64,000 nucleotides of DNA from JAFGRU01 sp016934985 (GCA_963665045.2 CAXXJQ010000008.1:62001-126000), one strand, 5' to 3'. Counted from the stretch's first letter, positions 44,663 through 54,978 are shown. Notes: generated by a model from the letters alone, not told the origin. Numbers and translations: made by a program.

Positions 44663-47137
44663 ATGTATCTCTTCGTTTTTTTGAAGCGTGGTGATATGTC
44701 CGATTTTCAATCGGGGTACCTGCGCCAGGCTGGTGTTTGCAGTTTCCAGGACCTAAAAGCACAGGAAATCGAAAAAAAGCTAGGGGATTTTAGGGTGTTT
44801 GAGGGATTAAAAAAACTGATCAGTCCTGAAAAGCAGGGCTCGGAAGGTCAATATTTTGGCTCACTGTCCCTGGCTGACAGCCAGGACATGCTCATGAATG
44901 CTCCTGTCGGGATATTCGTTACGACCCCTGAAGGTAAGCTTATTTATGCCAACCTGGCGTTGATCAGGATCTTTGGTTATGACTCTCCTCAGGAAGCGAT
45001 AGAATCCATTAAGGATCTGGGGGCACAGATCTATGCAGATCCCAAAGAGCGGGAGGACGTCAAGCGGTTGCTGGAAAAGAGTGACGAAACCCTGAATTAC
45101 GAGTGTCGTTTCGTTCGCAAGGATGGTTCTCAATTCTGGGCATCCTGCAGTATCCGGGCGGCGCGGAAGGAAAACGGAAAAATTGTTTATTACCAGGGTT
45201 TTTTTGCCGATGTAACGGAAAGGAAACAAGAAAGAGAAGCTTTGCTTAAGACCCAGTTTGCCATGGACAAAGCGCCGGAAAGTATCTTTTTTGTCGATCA
45301 TGAAGGGGGTATTGTATACGCCAACGAAGCCGCCTATGCCTCCATGGGATATATCCGTGAGGAATTGCAGGCCATGAAGGTTTTTGACATCGATCCGGAC
45401 TTTCCTCCCGATAAATGGGAGGACCATAAAGAAGAAATGCGGTGTCGGAAGACCAAGTTGTTCGAGTCGCGTCACCGTACCAAAGACGGGCGCATTTTCC
45501 CGGTTGAAGTTATTACCAATTATATGGAGTCCGATGGCCGGTTTTGGGCTTGCGCTTTTGACCGCGATATCACTGAGCGCAAAAAAGCGGAAGAAGCTTT
45601 GAAGGAAAGCGAGGCCCGTTTTCGTAAACTCTTTCAAAAGGCCCCCATGGCCATGGCCCATATTGCCTTGGATGGGACGATCCTCGCCGTTAACGAGAGA
45701 TTGTCCCAGACCATGGGGCATAGAATTGAGGATGTTCCTACTCTGGAGCATGCCTGGGCGTTGGCCTATCCCGATCCTGACTTTCGACAAAAGGTAACCC
45801 GGAAATGGCGAGCGGATCTGGAGCATGCTATTGCTGAAAACTCCGAAATGGAGCCCTTCAAATGCCCGCTGCATTTCATGGACGGCAACGTTCATACGAT
45901 GATTATCAAAACCAAGTTGATCGGAGACAGCGTCATTGTCAGCTTTTTTGATATCACCAAACTGAAACAGGCCGAAGAAGACCGGAAAAAATTGCAGGAG
46001 CAGTTGCACCAGTCTCAGAAACTGGAGGCGGTCGGCATCCTCGCCGGTGGCGTGGCTCACGATTTCAACAATATGCTGGGTTCTATCACCGGTTTTGCTG
46101 AACTCACCCTTGGTGAAATGGAGCCATCCAATCGGTTCCGCCAGAATCTCGTCAGAATTCTTGATGCCGCCCGGCGTTCCGCCAGCCTTACCCGCCAGCT
46201 CCTTGCTTTTGCCCGCAAACAGACCATTGAGCCGATTCTGTTTGATCTCAACGAGTCGATCGATGGGCTCCTGAAAATGCTGCACCGGCTGATTGGTGAA
46301 AATATCGAAATTGCCTGGCGGGCTGGAAAAGACTCCCTGAAGGTCAAGATGGACCCCACTCAGTTTGACCAGATTCTGGTTAACCTGTGTGTCAATGCCA
46401 AGGATGCCATCGACAGTGTCGGGAGAATCTCCATTGAAACCGAAAAGATTTTTCTTGACCAGGCCTATTGTGATTACCATGCTGAATTTACTCCGGGTGA
46501 ATACGCATTATTGGCGGTCAGCGACGACGGCTGCGGCATGGAAAAAGACAACCTGAAACATATTTTCGAACCGTTTTTCACCACCAAAGGCCTCGGTCGG
46601 GGGACCGGCCTCGGTCTCGCCACCGTGTATGGCATTGTCAGGCAGCATGAAGGTTTTATCAATGTCTACAGCGAGCCCGGAAAAGGGACAACGTTCAGAA
46701 TCTATATTCCACTGGAGGCTGGCGAGCTTATGGAGAAGAAAGTGGCCGGGACTGCGGAGATTCTCTACAGCCGGGGTGAAAGCATACTTATGGTCGAGGA
46801 TGATTCCATCCTTCTTGAAATGGGGCGTTTGATGCTGGAACGTCTGGGCTATTCGGTTATTACAGCAGCCACACCCAAAGAGGCTATTGAGCTGGTTGAG
46901 GAAAACAGCAGCAAAATAGATCTATTCATTACCGACGTGGTTATGCCTGAGATGAATGGGCGGGAACTGGCCGACCGGATACAGAAAATTCGTCCCGGGA
47001 TGAAACACCTCTTCATGTCCGGTTACACCGCCGATATTATTGTTCAGCAGGGGGGCCTGGATGAGGGGATTAACTTTATCCAGAAGCCGTTTCTGATGGA
47101 AGGGCTGTCCAAAAAAATCCGCGAGATTCTCGATTGA
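44663..47137 (+). CDS. Cytoplasmic PAS hybrid histidine kinase
   Basis: 824 residues, no membrane segment. Three PAS domains at about 75-195, 196-310 and 315-435 (PVGIFVTTPEGKLIYANLAL, ESIFFVDHEGGIVYANEAAY, MAMAHIALDGTILAVNERLS). The HisKA domain has His466 in GGVAHDFNNMLGS; the ATPase has NLCVNAKDAI, DDGCGM and GRGTGLGLATVYG. A receiver domain follows with acidic ILMVEDD, phosphoacceptor Asp in LFITDVVMPEMNG and NFIQKPF. The C-terminal 380 residues are almost identical to the next gene. An alternative start is ATG 44696. Output is unknown. Confidence 0.9.
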   Translation: MYLFVFLKRGDMSDFQSGYLRQAGVCSFQDLKAQEIEKKLGDFRVFEGLKKLISPEKQGSEGQYFGSLSLADSQDMLMNAPVGIFVTTPEGKLIYANLALIRIFGYDSPQEAIESIKDLGAQIYADPKEREDVKRLLEKSDETLNYECRFVRKDGSQFWASCSIRAARKENGKIVYYQGFFADVTERKQEREALLKTQFAMDKAPESIFFVDHEGGIVYANEAAYASMGYIREELQAMKVFDIDPDFPPDKWEDHKEEMRCRKTKLFESRHRTKDGRIFPVEVITNYMESDGRFWACAFDRDITERKKAEEALKESEARFRKLFQKAPMAMAHIALDGTILAVNERLSQTMGHRIEDVPTLEHAWALAYPDPDFRQKVTRKWRADLEHAIAENSEMEPFKCPLHFMDGNVHTMIIKTKLIGDSVIVSFFDITKLKQAEEDRKKLQEQLHQSQKLEAVGILAGGVAHDFNNMLGSITGFAELTLGEMEPSNRFRQNLVRILDAARRSASLTRQLLAFARKQTIEPILFDLNESIDGLLKMLHRLIGENIEIAWRAGKDSLKVKMDPTQFDQILVNLCVNAKDAIDSVGRISIETEKIFLDQAYCDYHAEFTPGEYALLAVSDDGCGMEKDNLKHIFEPFFTTKGLGRGTGLGLATVYGIVRQHEGFINVYSEPGKGTTFRIYIPLEAGELMEKKVAGTAEILYSRGESILMVEDDSILLEMGRLMLERLGYSVITAATPKEAIELVEENSSKIDLFITDVVMPEMNGRELADRIQKIRPGMKHLFMSGYTADIIVQQGGLDEGINFIQKPFLMEGLSKKIREILD

Positions 47138-47406
47138 AACCTGCCGGACCCTTGTGCTGGACAGTTACATTTTTGTTTTTTTCTCCTGAATGCAAAATTC
47201 TAAAGCTACGGTCATATCGCCATGAATCACCTTAACCGGAAACCGGCCTTAGGCAAGTATTTGGCCAAGTCTCCGGTGGCGGTCCAGCCCCAGCATGTTA
47301 ATATATTACTCAAGAAATATTCGATAGATGCCTGTCAATCAAGGGGTTTGTTCGAGTCTGTTCATGTGCCAAAGAGGTTTTTGATAACCTCAGGTTTAAC
47401 TTGCCG

Positions 47407-50400
47407 ATGCTATATTTTTTAAGGACATTTCCCTCTTCCATGTCCCTCAGGGGTTTTTTTGGAAAATCTTTAAAAACGCTCTCCATCCTTTTGGTGGTCA
47501 TTTCCATTTCCTGGGTATCGGTTTCATTTTCCCACCTCGAAAAATCTCCCGCAGTAGAGTTGAGTGCAGAAGAACGCAACTGGCTGGCTCAGAACCACGA
47601 CAAGCTCACCCTCTGGTTCAATACCGAATTCCCACCGATTGAGTTTTCCTCAACCGCAGGCGAATTTAAGGGAATGGGTGCCGATATCATCGCCCTGGTT
47701 GAAAAACGCCTCGGCGTGACTTTCAACAAATACTCCTCCGACGACTGGAACAGGCACCTGGCAGCCCTGGAAAGTGGAACCTGTGCCGTTGCGCCGACCA
47801 TCGTGGCGACTCCCGAGAGAGGGGAATACGCCTTTTTCACAGCCCCATACGCCAGGGTGCCAGTGGTTATCATCGCCAACAAAGACCTCGCAGGTGATCT
47901 GACACTGGCGGATTTTACCGGACGCCGCGTCGCTGTTGTTTCCGGGTTTGCCAGCGAAAAATACGTGCGCGATATTGACCAGGGCCGTTTTGAGGTCGTG
48001 CCGGTTGCGGACGTTGCCGAAGGATTGCACCAGGTCGCGTTCGGCCAGGTTGACGTTTTCGTGGAAAACCTTGCCGTGGCCGCCTGGTATATCGATAAAG
48101 AGGGCATTCCCAACCTGCGGGTGGTCGGCAGCACCGATTTCGTCTTTGCCTGGAGCATCGGGGTGAGCCGCAAATACCCTCTGCTCTATAGTGCTATCCA
48201 AAAAGCCTTTGATTCGATTTCTGAAGGCGAGATCAATTCCATCCATAAACGTTGGATAACCCTGGATATAAGCAGTTGGCTGGACCCGAAAACGCGCCAT
48301 CAACTTCAGGTGGTCAATGTTTTAGTGACGCTGGTACTTATCGGAATGGTGGTCGTCAGTGTCTTTCTCCGGCGCAGTTTAAAGAAAAAGGTTGCCCAGC
48401 TCAGAGAACAGGCCGAACGTCTGCAACTGGCTACGGAGGCAAGCCGGGCTGGTGTTTGGGAATATTATCCGGGCAGCCAAACCTGTTTTTTAAGCAAGCA
48501 GTGGTTTAGGAACCTGGGATACCCGGAGGTCGATAAAAAGATTAACCTTTCTGAAATTCGAAACCTGGTGCACCCCGAGGATCTGCCTGCTGTGGACAGG
48601 GCTTTTAGGGACTATATTTCCGGTCGTGGCCGGGGGGAACTGGAAATCGAGTTCCGCTTTCGCCGGGCCGACGATGACTGGTGCTGGGTCCTTTCGAAAA
48701 GTCGTTCCATCGAATGGGACGAAAACGGCATTCCGTCGCGTATTATCGGACTGGATTTAAGCATCCACGATATAAAAGATGCCCAGGAAAAAATCGCCCA
48801 AAGCGAAGCAAAGCTGCGGGCCATTTTCGACAATGCACCCTATTCAATCGCCATTACCCGCCTTGAAGACGGGGCATATCTTGAAGCCAATAAAGCCTTT
48901 TTGGAAAGCCGGGGAATCACCCGGGAACAACTGCCTCATCTGCGAGTCCAGGATTTTACCCAGGCCTCTATAAAAGAACTAGCAGAGTCCGTGGACATGT
49001 TGCTGAAAAAAGGTTCCGTGCGGGATCGTGAAGTTTCCGTGGTCAACGCAGATGGCCAGCAACGCCATATCATCTACTCATCCGTTCTTTTGGAGATTCA
49101 GGGGCAAAAACAGGTTCTCTCCATGACTGTCGATGTGACACAAAGAATACAGGCGGAAAAGGAATTGAAGGAAAGTGAAAGGCGTTTCCGAACGCTTTTC
49201 AAAATGGCGCCTGTGCCAATGGTCAATATTTCGAGGGATGGAAAAATTCTCGAGGTTAATGACCGCATGACCCGGATTATGGGATATACCCTGGAGGAGA
49301 TCCCGACGCTGGACAAATTCTGGGAACTCGGCTTCCCGGACTCGGTCTACCGGAGTTGGGCAAGATCGAAATGGGAAGCGGCCATCTTGAACGGGCCGCG
49401 AAGTGACGCTGATGAGGAAATGAGGGAATACCGGATTATCGGCAAGGACGGTGTAGAGCACATTATGGCGGCCAGTTCCAATGTCATAGGGGAAAGTCTT
49501 ATTGTCAGTTTTTTTGATATGACCGAACGCCAGAAGGCCGATGAGGAACGGGAAAAGTTGAAGGAACAATTGCACCAGTCCCAGAAACTGGAGGCCATCG
49601 GCATCCTGGCCGGCGGTGTGGCTCACGATTTCAACAATATGCTCGGTTCCATCACCGGTTATGCCGAACTCACCTTGGGGGAAATGGAGCCATCCAATCG
49701 GTTTCGCCCGAATCTCGTCAGAATCCTTGATGCTGCCCGGCGTTCAGCCAGCCTTACCCATCAGCTTCTGGCTTTTGCCCGCAAGCAGACCATTGAGCCG
49801 ATTCTGTTTGATATCAACGAATCGATAGATGGTCTTCTGAACATGATTCACCGGCTTATCGGTGAAAATATCGAGATTGCCTGGCGCCCGGCGGAAGATT
49901 CCCTGACGGTCAAGATGGACCCTTCTCAGTTTGATCAGATTCTGGTTAACCTGTGTGTCAATGCCAAAGATGCCATCGATGATGTCGGGAGGATCTCCAT
50001 CGAAACCGACAAGGTTTATCTGGACCAGGAATACGGTGACTTTCATGCTGAATTTACGCCGGGTGAATACGCCCTCCTGGCGGTCAGCGACAACGGCCGC
50101 GGCATGGATAAAGACACCCTGAAACATATTTTCGAACCGTTTTTCACCACCAAAGGCGCAGGCCGGGGGACCGGCCTGGGACTCGCTACCGTGTATGGCA
50201 TTGTCCAGCAGAATGAAGGCTTCATCAATGTTTACAGTGAGCCGGGGAAAGGGACTACTTTCAGAATTTATATGCCCCTTCATGCCGCAAACGAGGTTGT
50301 GTTGGAAAAGGCGGTCGGTACTGCGGCAATCCCCCGCAGTCACGGGGAAACCATACTGATAATCGAGGATGACCCGATTCTGCTGGAAATGGGGCGGTTG

Positions 50401-50706
50401 ATGCTGGAACGTCTGGGCTATTCGGTTATTACAGCAGCCACACCCAAAGAGGCTATTGAGCTGGTTGAGGAAAACAGTAGCAAAATAGACCTGTTCATTA
50501 CCGATGTGATCATGCCGGAGATGAATGGCCGCGAATTGGCGGACTGCATCCGGAAAAGCAGGCCCGGCATAAAATCCCTTTTCATGTCGGGCTATACGGC
50601 CGATGTCATCGTTCAGCAGGGGGTTCTGGAAAAGGGGGTGAATTTCATCCAGAAGCCGTTTCTGATGGAGGGGCTGTCCAAAAAAATCCGCGAGATTCTC
50701 GACTGA
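47407..50706 (+). CDS. Membrane hybrid histidine kinase with periplasmic solute-binding sensor
   Basis: About 1099 residues. A membrane helix near the start (TLSILLVVISISWVSVSF) leads to a bacterial family 3 solute-binding domain (about 55-290: LTLWFNTEFPPIEFSSTAGE, VFVENLAVAAWY). A second helix (VTLVLIGMVVVSVFL) leads to three PAS domains, then HisKA (GGVAHDFNNMLGS), ATPase and receiver domains. It probably senses a small periplasmic ligand such as an amino acid. The start is uncertain (47407 or 47440), with no strong ribosome site. It lies 260 bp after its paralogue. Confidence 0.9.
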   Translation: MLYFLRTFPSSMSLRGFFGKSLKTLSILLVVISISWVSVSFSHLEKSPAVELSAEERNWLAQNHDKLTLWFNTEFPPIEFSSTAGEFKGMGADIIALVEKRLGVTFNKYSSDDWNRHLAALESGTCAVAPTIVATPERGEYAFFTAPYARVPVVIIANKDLAGDLTLADFTGRRVAVVSGFASEKYVRDIDQGRFEVVPVADVAEGLHQVAFGQVDVFVENLAVAAWYIDKEGIPNLRVVGSTDFVFAWSIGVSRKYPLLYSAIQKAFDSISEGEINSIHKRWITLDISSWLDPKTRHQLQVVNVLVTLVLIGMVVVSVFLRRSLKKKVAQLREQAERLQLATEASRAGVWEYYPGSQTCFLSKQWFRNLGYPEVDKKINLSEIRNLVHPEDLPAVDRAFRDYISGRGRGELEIEFRFRRADDDWCWVLSKSRSIEWDENGIPSRIIGLDLSIHDIKDAQEKIAQSEAKLRAIFDNAPYSIAITRLEDGAYLEANKAFLESRGITREQLPHLRVQDFTQASIKELAESVDMLLKKGSVRDREVSVVNADGQQRHIIYSSVLLEIQGQKQVLSMTVDVTQRIQAEKELKESERRFRTLFKMAPVPMVNISRDGKILEVNDRMTRIMGYTLEEIPTLDKFWELGFPDSVYRSWARSKWEAAILNGPRSDADEEMREYRIIGKDGVEHIMAASSNVIGESLIVSFFDMTERQKADEEREKLKEQLHQSQKLEAIGILAGGVAHDFNNMLGSITGYAELTLGEMEPSNRFRPNLVRILDAARRSASLTHQLLAFARKQTIEPILFDINESIDGLLNMIHRLIGENIEIAWRPAEDSLTVKMDPSQFDQILVNLCVNAKDAIDDVGRISIETDKVYLDQEYGDFHAEFTPGEYALLAVSDNGRGMDKDTLKHIFEPFFTTKGAGRGTGLGLATVYGIVQQNEGFINVYSEPGKGTTFRIYMPLHAANEVVLEKAVGTAAIPRSHGETILIIEDDPILLEMGRLMLERLGYSVITAATPKEAIELVEENSSKIDLFITDVIMPEMNGRELADCIRKSRPGIKSLFMSGYTADVIVQQGVLEKGVNFIQKPFLMEGLSKKIREILD

Positions 50707-50963
50707 TTTTCTGATTTTTTCGGATATTTTCTGCTGCAAGCCAAACCCTTTGAAGACTGCCGCGCCCCGAAGATGGACATGGAGGCATGGTCATATTTCA
50801 TTAAACACCTTTTTGCTTAGTAAAAACCTTTCGTGATTTCCTTCCGTTTTCGCACGTTTTTATCTGCCCCCGGTTTTTTTAGTTGGACAACAACAGGTTA
50901 AATTTCTAGTATTGGCCTTGGCCGAATTTTGGGGAAGCTATTGCTTGTTATTGGAGAAAATTC

Positions 50964-51593
50964 GTGGAATTCACCCATGGTTTACTGTTGATTACAGTTG
51001 TTCATCTGTTGGCGGCCGCATCTCCGGGTCCCGACTTTTTAATGGTGACCCAACAGACGTTGTCCAGCGGCAAGAAAGCCGGTCTGCTGTGCAGCGTCGG
51101 GATTGCCCTGGGACTTTCCGTCCATATCACTTATTCAGCTTTCGGGCTGGCGGCGGTCATCGCCAATTCAGTGAGCGCGCTTCTGGTCATCAAAATGCTC
51201 GGCGGCAGCTACCTGATTTATCTCGGTGTCAAAGGTATCCGGTCGCGGCCTAAAAACCTCGAAGACATCCCCGTTGCCGAAATCAAGGCAGGATCTTCTC
51301 TCAAAGCCATTGGTGCCGGGTTCTTGTGCAATGCCCTCAACCCCAAGGCCCCAGTCTACTTTGTTGCCCTGTTCACCGTGGTCCTGTCGCCGAATATGCC
51401 GCTGCATCTGATCCTGATCTACGGGTTGTGGATTATGTTTCTCCAGTTTGCCTGGTTTTCCTTTGTGGCGACTATTTTTGCCACGCCTTTTATCTCAAAC
51501 CGCTTCAAACGCTTCGGGCACTATGTCGACCGGGTCATGGGCGGTGCCATGGTTCTCCTTGGGTTAAAAGTGATAACCTCGCGGACCGCATGA
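50964..51593 (+). CDS. LysE family amino-acid/metabolite exporter
   Basis: 209 residues. The GTG start at 50964 has GGAGA seven bases upstream. AAASPGPDFLMVTQQTLSSG is the LysE signature and FLCNALNPKAPVYFVALFTV the conserved middle segment; about six hydrophobic segments are present. It lies 60 bp upstream of the nitroreductase gene, possibly one transcript. The substrate is unknown. It is only distantly similar to the LysE gene at the left end. Confidence 0.85.
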   Translation: MEFTHGLLLITVVHLLAAASPGPDFLMVTQQTLSSGKKAGLLCSVGIALGLSVHITYSAFGLAAVIANSVSALLVIKMLGGSYLIYLGVKGIRSRPKNLEDIPVAEIKAGSSLKAIGAGFLCNALNPKAPVYFVALFTVVLSPNMPLHLILIYGLWIMFLQFAWFSFVATIFATPFISNRFKRFGHYVDRVMGGAMVLLGLKVITSRTA

Positions 51594-51653
51594 GGGGAAA
51601 ATGACTATCAGCATTTTCCAAACGAATTCGAACCAAGGAGGCCGGAATAAACC

Positions 51654-52268
51654 ATGAGTGAAAAACCATCCCTGACCAACCCGACCCTCGAAACCATCCG
51701 CCGGCGTCACAGCATCCGCCAGTTTTCCGAAGAAGCGGTGTCGGAGGAGGAGATCAAGACCATTCTTGAGGCGGCGAATCAGGCGCCGTCCGCCCACAAC
51801 CAGCAATCCTGGCATTTTGTCGTCGTCCGGGGCGACAAGCGGCTTGAGCTCTCCGAACTGGTGGTTGAAAAGTCGCGGGATTACCCCAAGCCGTCGTCAT
51901 CCCTTTTGCGCATGGCTGCCAGGAGTATCGCCAGTGCGCCGGTGACTATTGCCGTGGCGAATACCGGAGATCTCATCGAGCACGGCACCGAACTTTTCAA
52001 GGTTGAGCGGGAGGTTGCTTTTGACTTTTTCCGCACCATGGAGATTCAGAGCTCGGCGGCGGCGGTTGAAAACCTGCTGCTGGCGGCGACCTCCCTGGGA
52101 CTGGCTTCGGTGTGGTTGGGGGTTCTTTTTCTCATCAAGGAAGAAGTACTCGACTTCCTCGGTGAACCGGGTGGCGAGTTTATGGCGGTTATTCCCATAG
52201 GGCATGCCCTTAAAGAATCCTCCGGCCCGAGCAAGAAACCGCTGGAATACGCCGTCAGACGGCTCTGA
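51654..52268 (+). CDS. Nitroreductase family flavoprotein
   Basis: 204 residues, FMN-binding nitroreductase fold. RRRHSIRQFSEEAVSEEEIK opens with the phosphate-binding arginines; QAPSAHNQQSWHFVVV and ENLLLAATSLGLASVWLG are the usual later motifs. It reduces nitro compounds, quinones or similar with NAD(P)H; the natural substrate is unknown. AAGGAGG lies 14 bases before the ATG. A stem-loop about 100 bp downstream probably ends the transcript. Confidence 0.9.
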   Translation: MSEKPSLTNPTLETIRRRHSIRQFSEEAVSEEEIKTILEAANQAPSAHNQQSWHFVVVRGDKRLELSELVVEKSRDYPKPSSSLLRMAARSIASAPVTIAVANTGDLIEHGTELFKVEREVAFDFFRTMEIQSSAAAVENLLLAATSLGLASVWLGVLFLIKEEVLDFLGEPGGEFMAVIPIGHALKESSGPSKKPLEYAVRRL

Positions 52269-52369
52269 TAAGCATGGTTTGGTTAAATCCCGGGGGCTTG
52301 AGATCCGGCCCCATGTTTCGCCGTCGGCCTGGCGCCGATGATGGCAGGCCATTGAGAGTTTTTCAACAA

Positions 52370-52402
52370 CAGCCCGTCTCCTGGCATGGAGGCGGGCTGT
52401 TT
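52370..52402 (+). terminator. Stem-loop after the nitroreductase gene
   Basis: ACAGCCCGTCTCC pairs, with one mismatch and slight offset, with GGAGGCGGGCTGT. The T tract is short (TTT, then GC), so termination may be weak. Confidence 0.55.
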
Positions 52403-52532
52403 GCGGCTTGACGGCAGGAAATAAAATGATAGCTGTTAAGTAATCGTTTGCATGACCTGTAGTTCCGCGGGCAGGGGCAGGGAAAAACCGCTTTAGCCCT
52501 TTTCCAGATAATCGTCATAGGGGTCACGACTA

Positions 52533-52910
52533 ATGAAGCACACTATCCAGATCAGCCAAGATCAGTCCCTGTTCACGGTTATCACCGAGGGAGATGGTGA
52601 TGCTCAGGGAATTATCTCCTTTCTAAAGGATATTATCTCTCATCCCGAATGGCAGGCGGGGAAACACATCCTCCTTGACCATCGGAAGTTGCAAATCGAT
52701 CAAATCCAACTGGCGGGCATTGAAAAAGTTTCCGATTATTTCAAAACCATTGGCCCTAAACTCGGCGACGGAAAAATTGCCCTTGTCATGAACAGGCATA
52801 TTGATTTCGGCATAGCCAGGTCGTGGGAGAACATTACCAGGCATGATGTGGTTATCAGGATTAAGGTCTTTCGAGAGATGGATCAAGCCTTGGCCTGGCT
52901 TTCTCCCTGA
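52533..52910 (+). CDS. STAS/SpoIIAA-like protein
   Basis: 125 residues with alternating strands and helices. LFTVITEGDGDAQGIISFLK then GKHILLDHRKLQIDQIQLAG resembles the SEC14/SpoIIAA-like (STAS) fold seen in many small proteins of Deltaproteobacteria. No phosphorylatable Ser is evident at the usual helix cap. The function is unknown, possibly lipid binding or regulatory. It is flanked by terminators on both sides, so it is transcribed alone. Confidence 0.65.
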   Translation: MKHTIQISQDQSLFTVITEGDGDAQGIISFLKDIISHPEWQAGKHILLDHRKLQIDQIQLAGIEKVSDYFKTIGPKLGDGKIALVMNRHIDFGIARSWENITRHDVVIRIKVFREMDQALAWLSP

Positions 52911-52970
52911 GCCTTTCTTTGTTTTCCGGGGAAGCGAAAAGACCAAAAAAATAAGCATAAATTAATTCAG

Positions 52971-53002
52971 AAAGCCTTCGGCATCGAGCCGGGGGCTTTT
53001 TC
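52971..53002 (+). terminator. Rho-independent terminator of the STAS-like gene
   Basis: AAAGCC then CGGC pairs with GCCG then GGCTTT, followed by TTTTC. Confidence 0.75.
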
Positions 53003-53209
53003 TATTGCAGGCGCAGCCTGTGGAAACATCGCCATGAAGCGGATTGTTCAAGCGTTTTATGAGGTTGCGGCTAAAAATGGCTGAATAATTTTTCGGCGGT
53101 TTTTCTTTTGGCAGGTTTCCTGAAAGTGGATAAGCGATTTCGGGGGAAAAATATTAACGCCTGGTTTGTTTTATAAAATTTCCAGAGCGCCTGGTAGAAG
53201 GGGATTGCC

Positions 53210-54157
53210 ATGGGAGAGAAAATTTGGGTCATCGGTGAGCCGGAACTGGATGCTGTGCCAAAGAAGGGCCGGCCGAATGATCCGGTCGCGGAAACCGGAG
53301 AAAAGGGTAATACCGCTCATTTGGATGAATCACAGAAAAGTCCGGCAGTTTCATTCAGCCTATCCATGCTTGTCTGGGGGGGTGGACACCTGTTCATCGG
53401 CCAGTGGCGTCCAGGTTTGATTTATCTGGCGGCCATGGCCCTCTTTTATGGCCTTTTAAGCGCAGCTGCGATCTACCGGGATGTGCTGGCCCGCTTTCTT
53501 TCGGGACGGCCCGGGGTAATGGTGGCCGTTCTGGCTTTATTCTTCATTGGTCTGATGTTCTGGATGTTCAGTGCCGTGGACGCCTATTACCGCACCCTCC
53601 GTTCGCGAAGCGAGCCCTTTCTCGGCGTGGAAAGGAAACTCTGGGCCTTTGGCGGGTCGCTGCTGTTCCCCGGCTGGGGGCAGTTCCTCAACAGCCAGAG
53701 CCGCAAAGGGATGGTTTTTCTGCTCTTCGGAGCAGCAGGTATCTTTTCCCTCTTTGCCATGTTTGTGGTTGCCGAGGTCTGGCCTTTGCTGCCATGGGAT
53801 GAGAGTCTTCATTTCTATGAACGCTTTCTCGTCGGGGTTCTTCTGTTGGTGCCCGTGGTGTTCATCATGTGGCTTGTCTCTATCTACGATGCCTTCAGAT
53901 CCTGTGAAAATTTTCTGCGCTACAAGCAGCGATCAAAGATGGCCGGGAAGCGCTTCAGGGGCAAGGGATTTCTGCGCGACCTGGTTCCCCAGACATCTAC
54001 AGTCCTCGGGTTTTTACTGGCCGTCTCCCTGGGGATGCAGTTTTTCCCGAAGCAGCAATACCTCATATTTTTAGAACAGGTTCAGATTGAAATGATCAAC
54101 AGCCACATGTCCATCATTCCCGAATGGATACAGAAAGCCATTGAATTAATCAGCTAG
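53210..54157 (+). CDS. Multi-pass membrane protein with two internal TM2-like repeats
   Basis: 315 residues. A polar N-terminal 45 residues is followed by about seven hydrophobic segments. Two related motifs suggest an internal duplication: SMLVWGGGHLFIGQWRPGLI near 52 and SLLFPGWGQFLNSQSRKGMV near 148, similar to TM2/DUF5683-type segments where GWGQ/GGGH leads into a turn. The C-terminal 40 residues are amphipathic. AAGGGG precedes the ATG. The function is unknown. It is a single-gene unit ending in a terminator. Confidence 0.75.
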   Translation: MGEKIWVIGEPELDAVPKKGRPNDPVAETGEKGNTAHLDESQKSPAVSFSLSMLVWGGGHLFIGQWRPGLIYLAAMALFYGLLSAAAIYRDVLARFLSGRPGVMVAVLALFFIGLMFWMFSAVDAYYRTLRSRSEPFLGVERKLWAFGGSLLFPGWGQFLNSQSRKGMVFLLFGAAGIFSLFAMFVVAEVWPLLPWDESLHFYERFLVGVLLLVPVVFIMWLVSIYDAFRSCENFLRYKQRSKMAGKRFRGKGFLRDLVPQTSTVLGFLLAVSLGMQFFPKQQYLIFLEQVQIEMINSHMSIIPEWIQKAIELIS

Positions 54158-54204
54158 GAAGAAAAATCTGATTTTTTCGTACCCTGTTTAACAAAACATG
54201 AATT

Positions 54205-54240
54205 AAAAAGCCGACCCTGAGGGGGGCGGCTTTTTGTTTT
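54205..54240 (+). terminator. Terminator after the membrane protein gene
   Basis: AAAAAGCCG pairs with CGGCTTTTT around a GC-rich loop, followed by GTTTTT. Confidence 0.8.
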
Positions 54241-54281
54241 TGGAAGGGATGAAAATTTAAGGGAATGGAGTTTTCCGCTTT

Positions 54282-54941
54282 TTAACTCTGCTGCCAGGCT
54301 TGCTGCCAGAAATTGATTTCACAGCGGGCGCTGGCGACAAAGGCACGGACAGCTTCGTTTAGCTCTGTCTCATGGCGGCCTGCGGCCCAGCGGTTCAGAC
54401 ATTCAATCCACTGTTCAGCCATTTCCTGTACCGAAGGGTCGGCGTAGAGGTCGAGCCAGAGCCTGTAGGGATGGCTTGGGTCAGCGGTATTCTTGCGCAG
54501 CGCCAGGCGCCGGCCTACTTCAGCGTAGAGAACGGTACAGGGGACAGCCGCTGCAAGAGCTACCAGTGCGGAGTCATGCTTTGCCGCACTGGCTTCCTGG
54601 TCAATATATGCCGTTGTTGCAGGGCCGGGAGTTTCATCAGACCACGTCAGCTGAAGTTGTTTAAATAATTGTCCCTGAATTCCCAGCTCCGCCTCTTCGG
54701 ACAGCCTGGCCGAGTCTTCAAAAAGAATTCGATCTGCCACTGACGCCGCCCGGCCGGCAAGTATCCGGCACACCCGCACGTAATTCTGCAGATATAAGCC
54801 ATCCTGGACCAGGTAGCTCTGTATCTGCCTTTTGCTCAGTGCTCCGGCAGCCAGCCCTTCTACAAAAGGATGTGCGACGGCCTGCTCCCATACGGGGCCG
54901 CACGCATCCAGACAGCGTTGATAAAAAGACGGCTCATTCAT
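54282..54941 (-). CDS. TenA/thiaminase-II family protein
   Basis: 219 residues, all-helical TenA fold. QDGLYLQNY carries the active-site Asp/Tyr region, VPCTVLYAEVGRRLA the cysteine/Glu region and ARCEINFWQQAW the last helix with Glu-Phe-Trp. TenA hydrolyses aminopyrimidines in thiamin salvage; some members have other roles. The start could be GTG at 54944. It lies 37 bp after the methyltransferase stop, so the two are probably one transcript. No thiamin-box riboswitch was seen upstream. Confidence 0.8.
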   Translation of the reverse strand: MNEPSFYQRCLDACGPVWEQAVAHPFVEGLAAGALSKRQIQSYLVQDGLYLQNYVRVCRILAGRAASVADRILFEDSARLSEEAELGIQGQLFKQLQLTWSDETPGPATTAYIDQEASAAKHDSALVALAAAVPCTVLYAEVGRRLALRKNTADPSHPYRLWLDLYADPSVQEMAEQWIECLNRWAAGRHETELNEAVRAFVASARCEINFWQQAWQQS

Positions 54942-54978
54942 CACATCAGGTTTACAACGTTAACTGTTTGACAACCAG

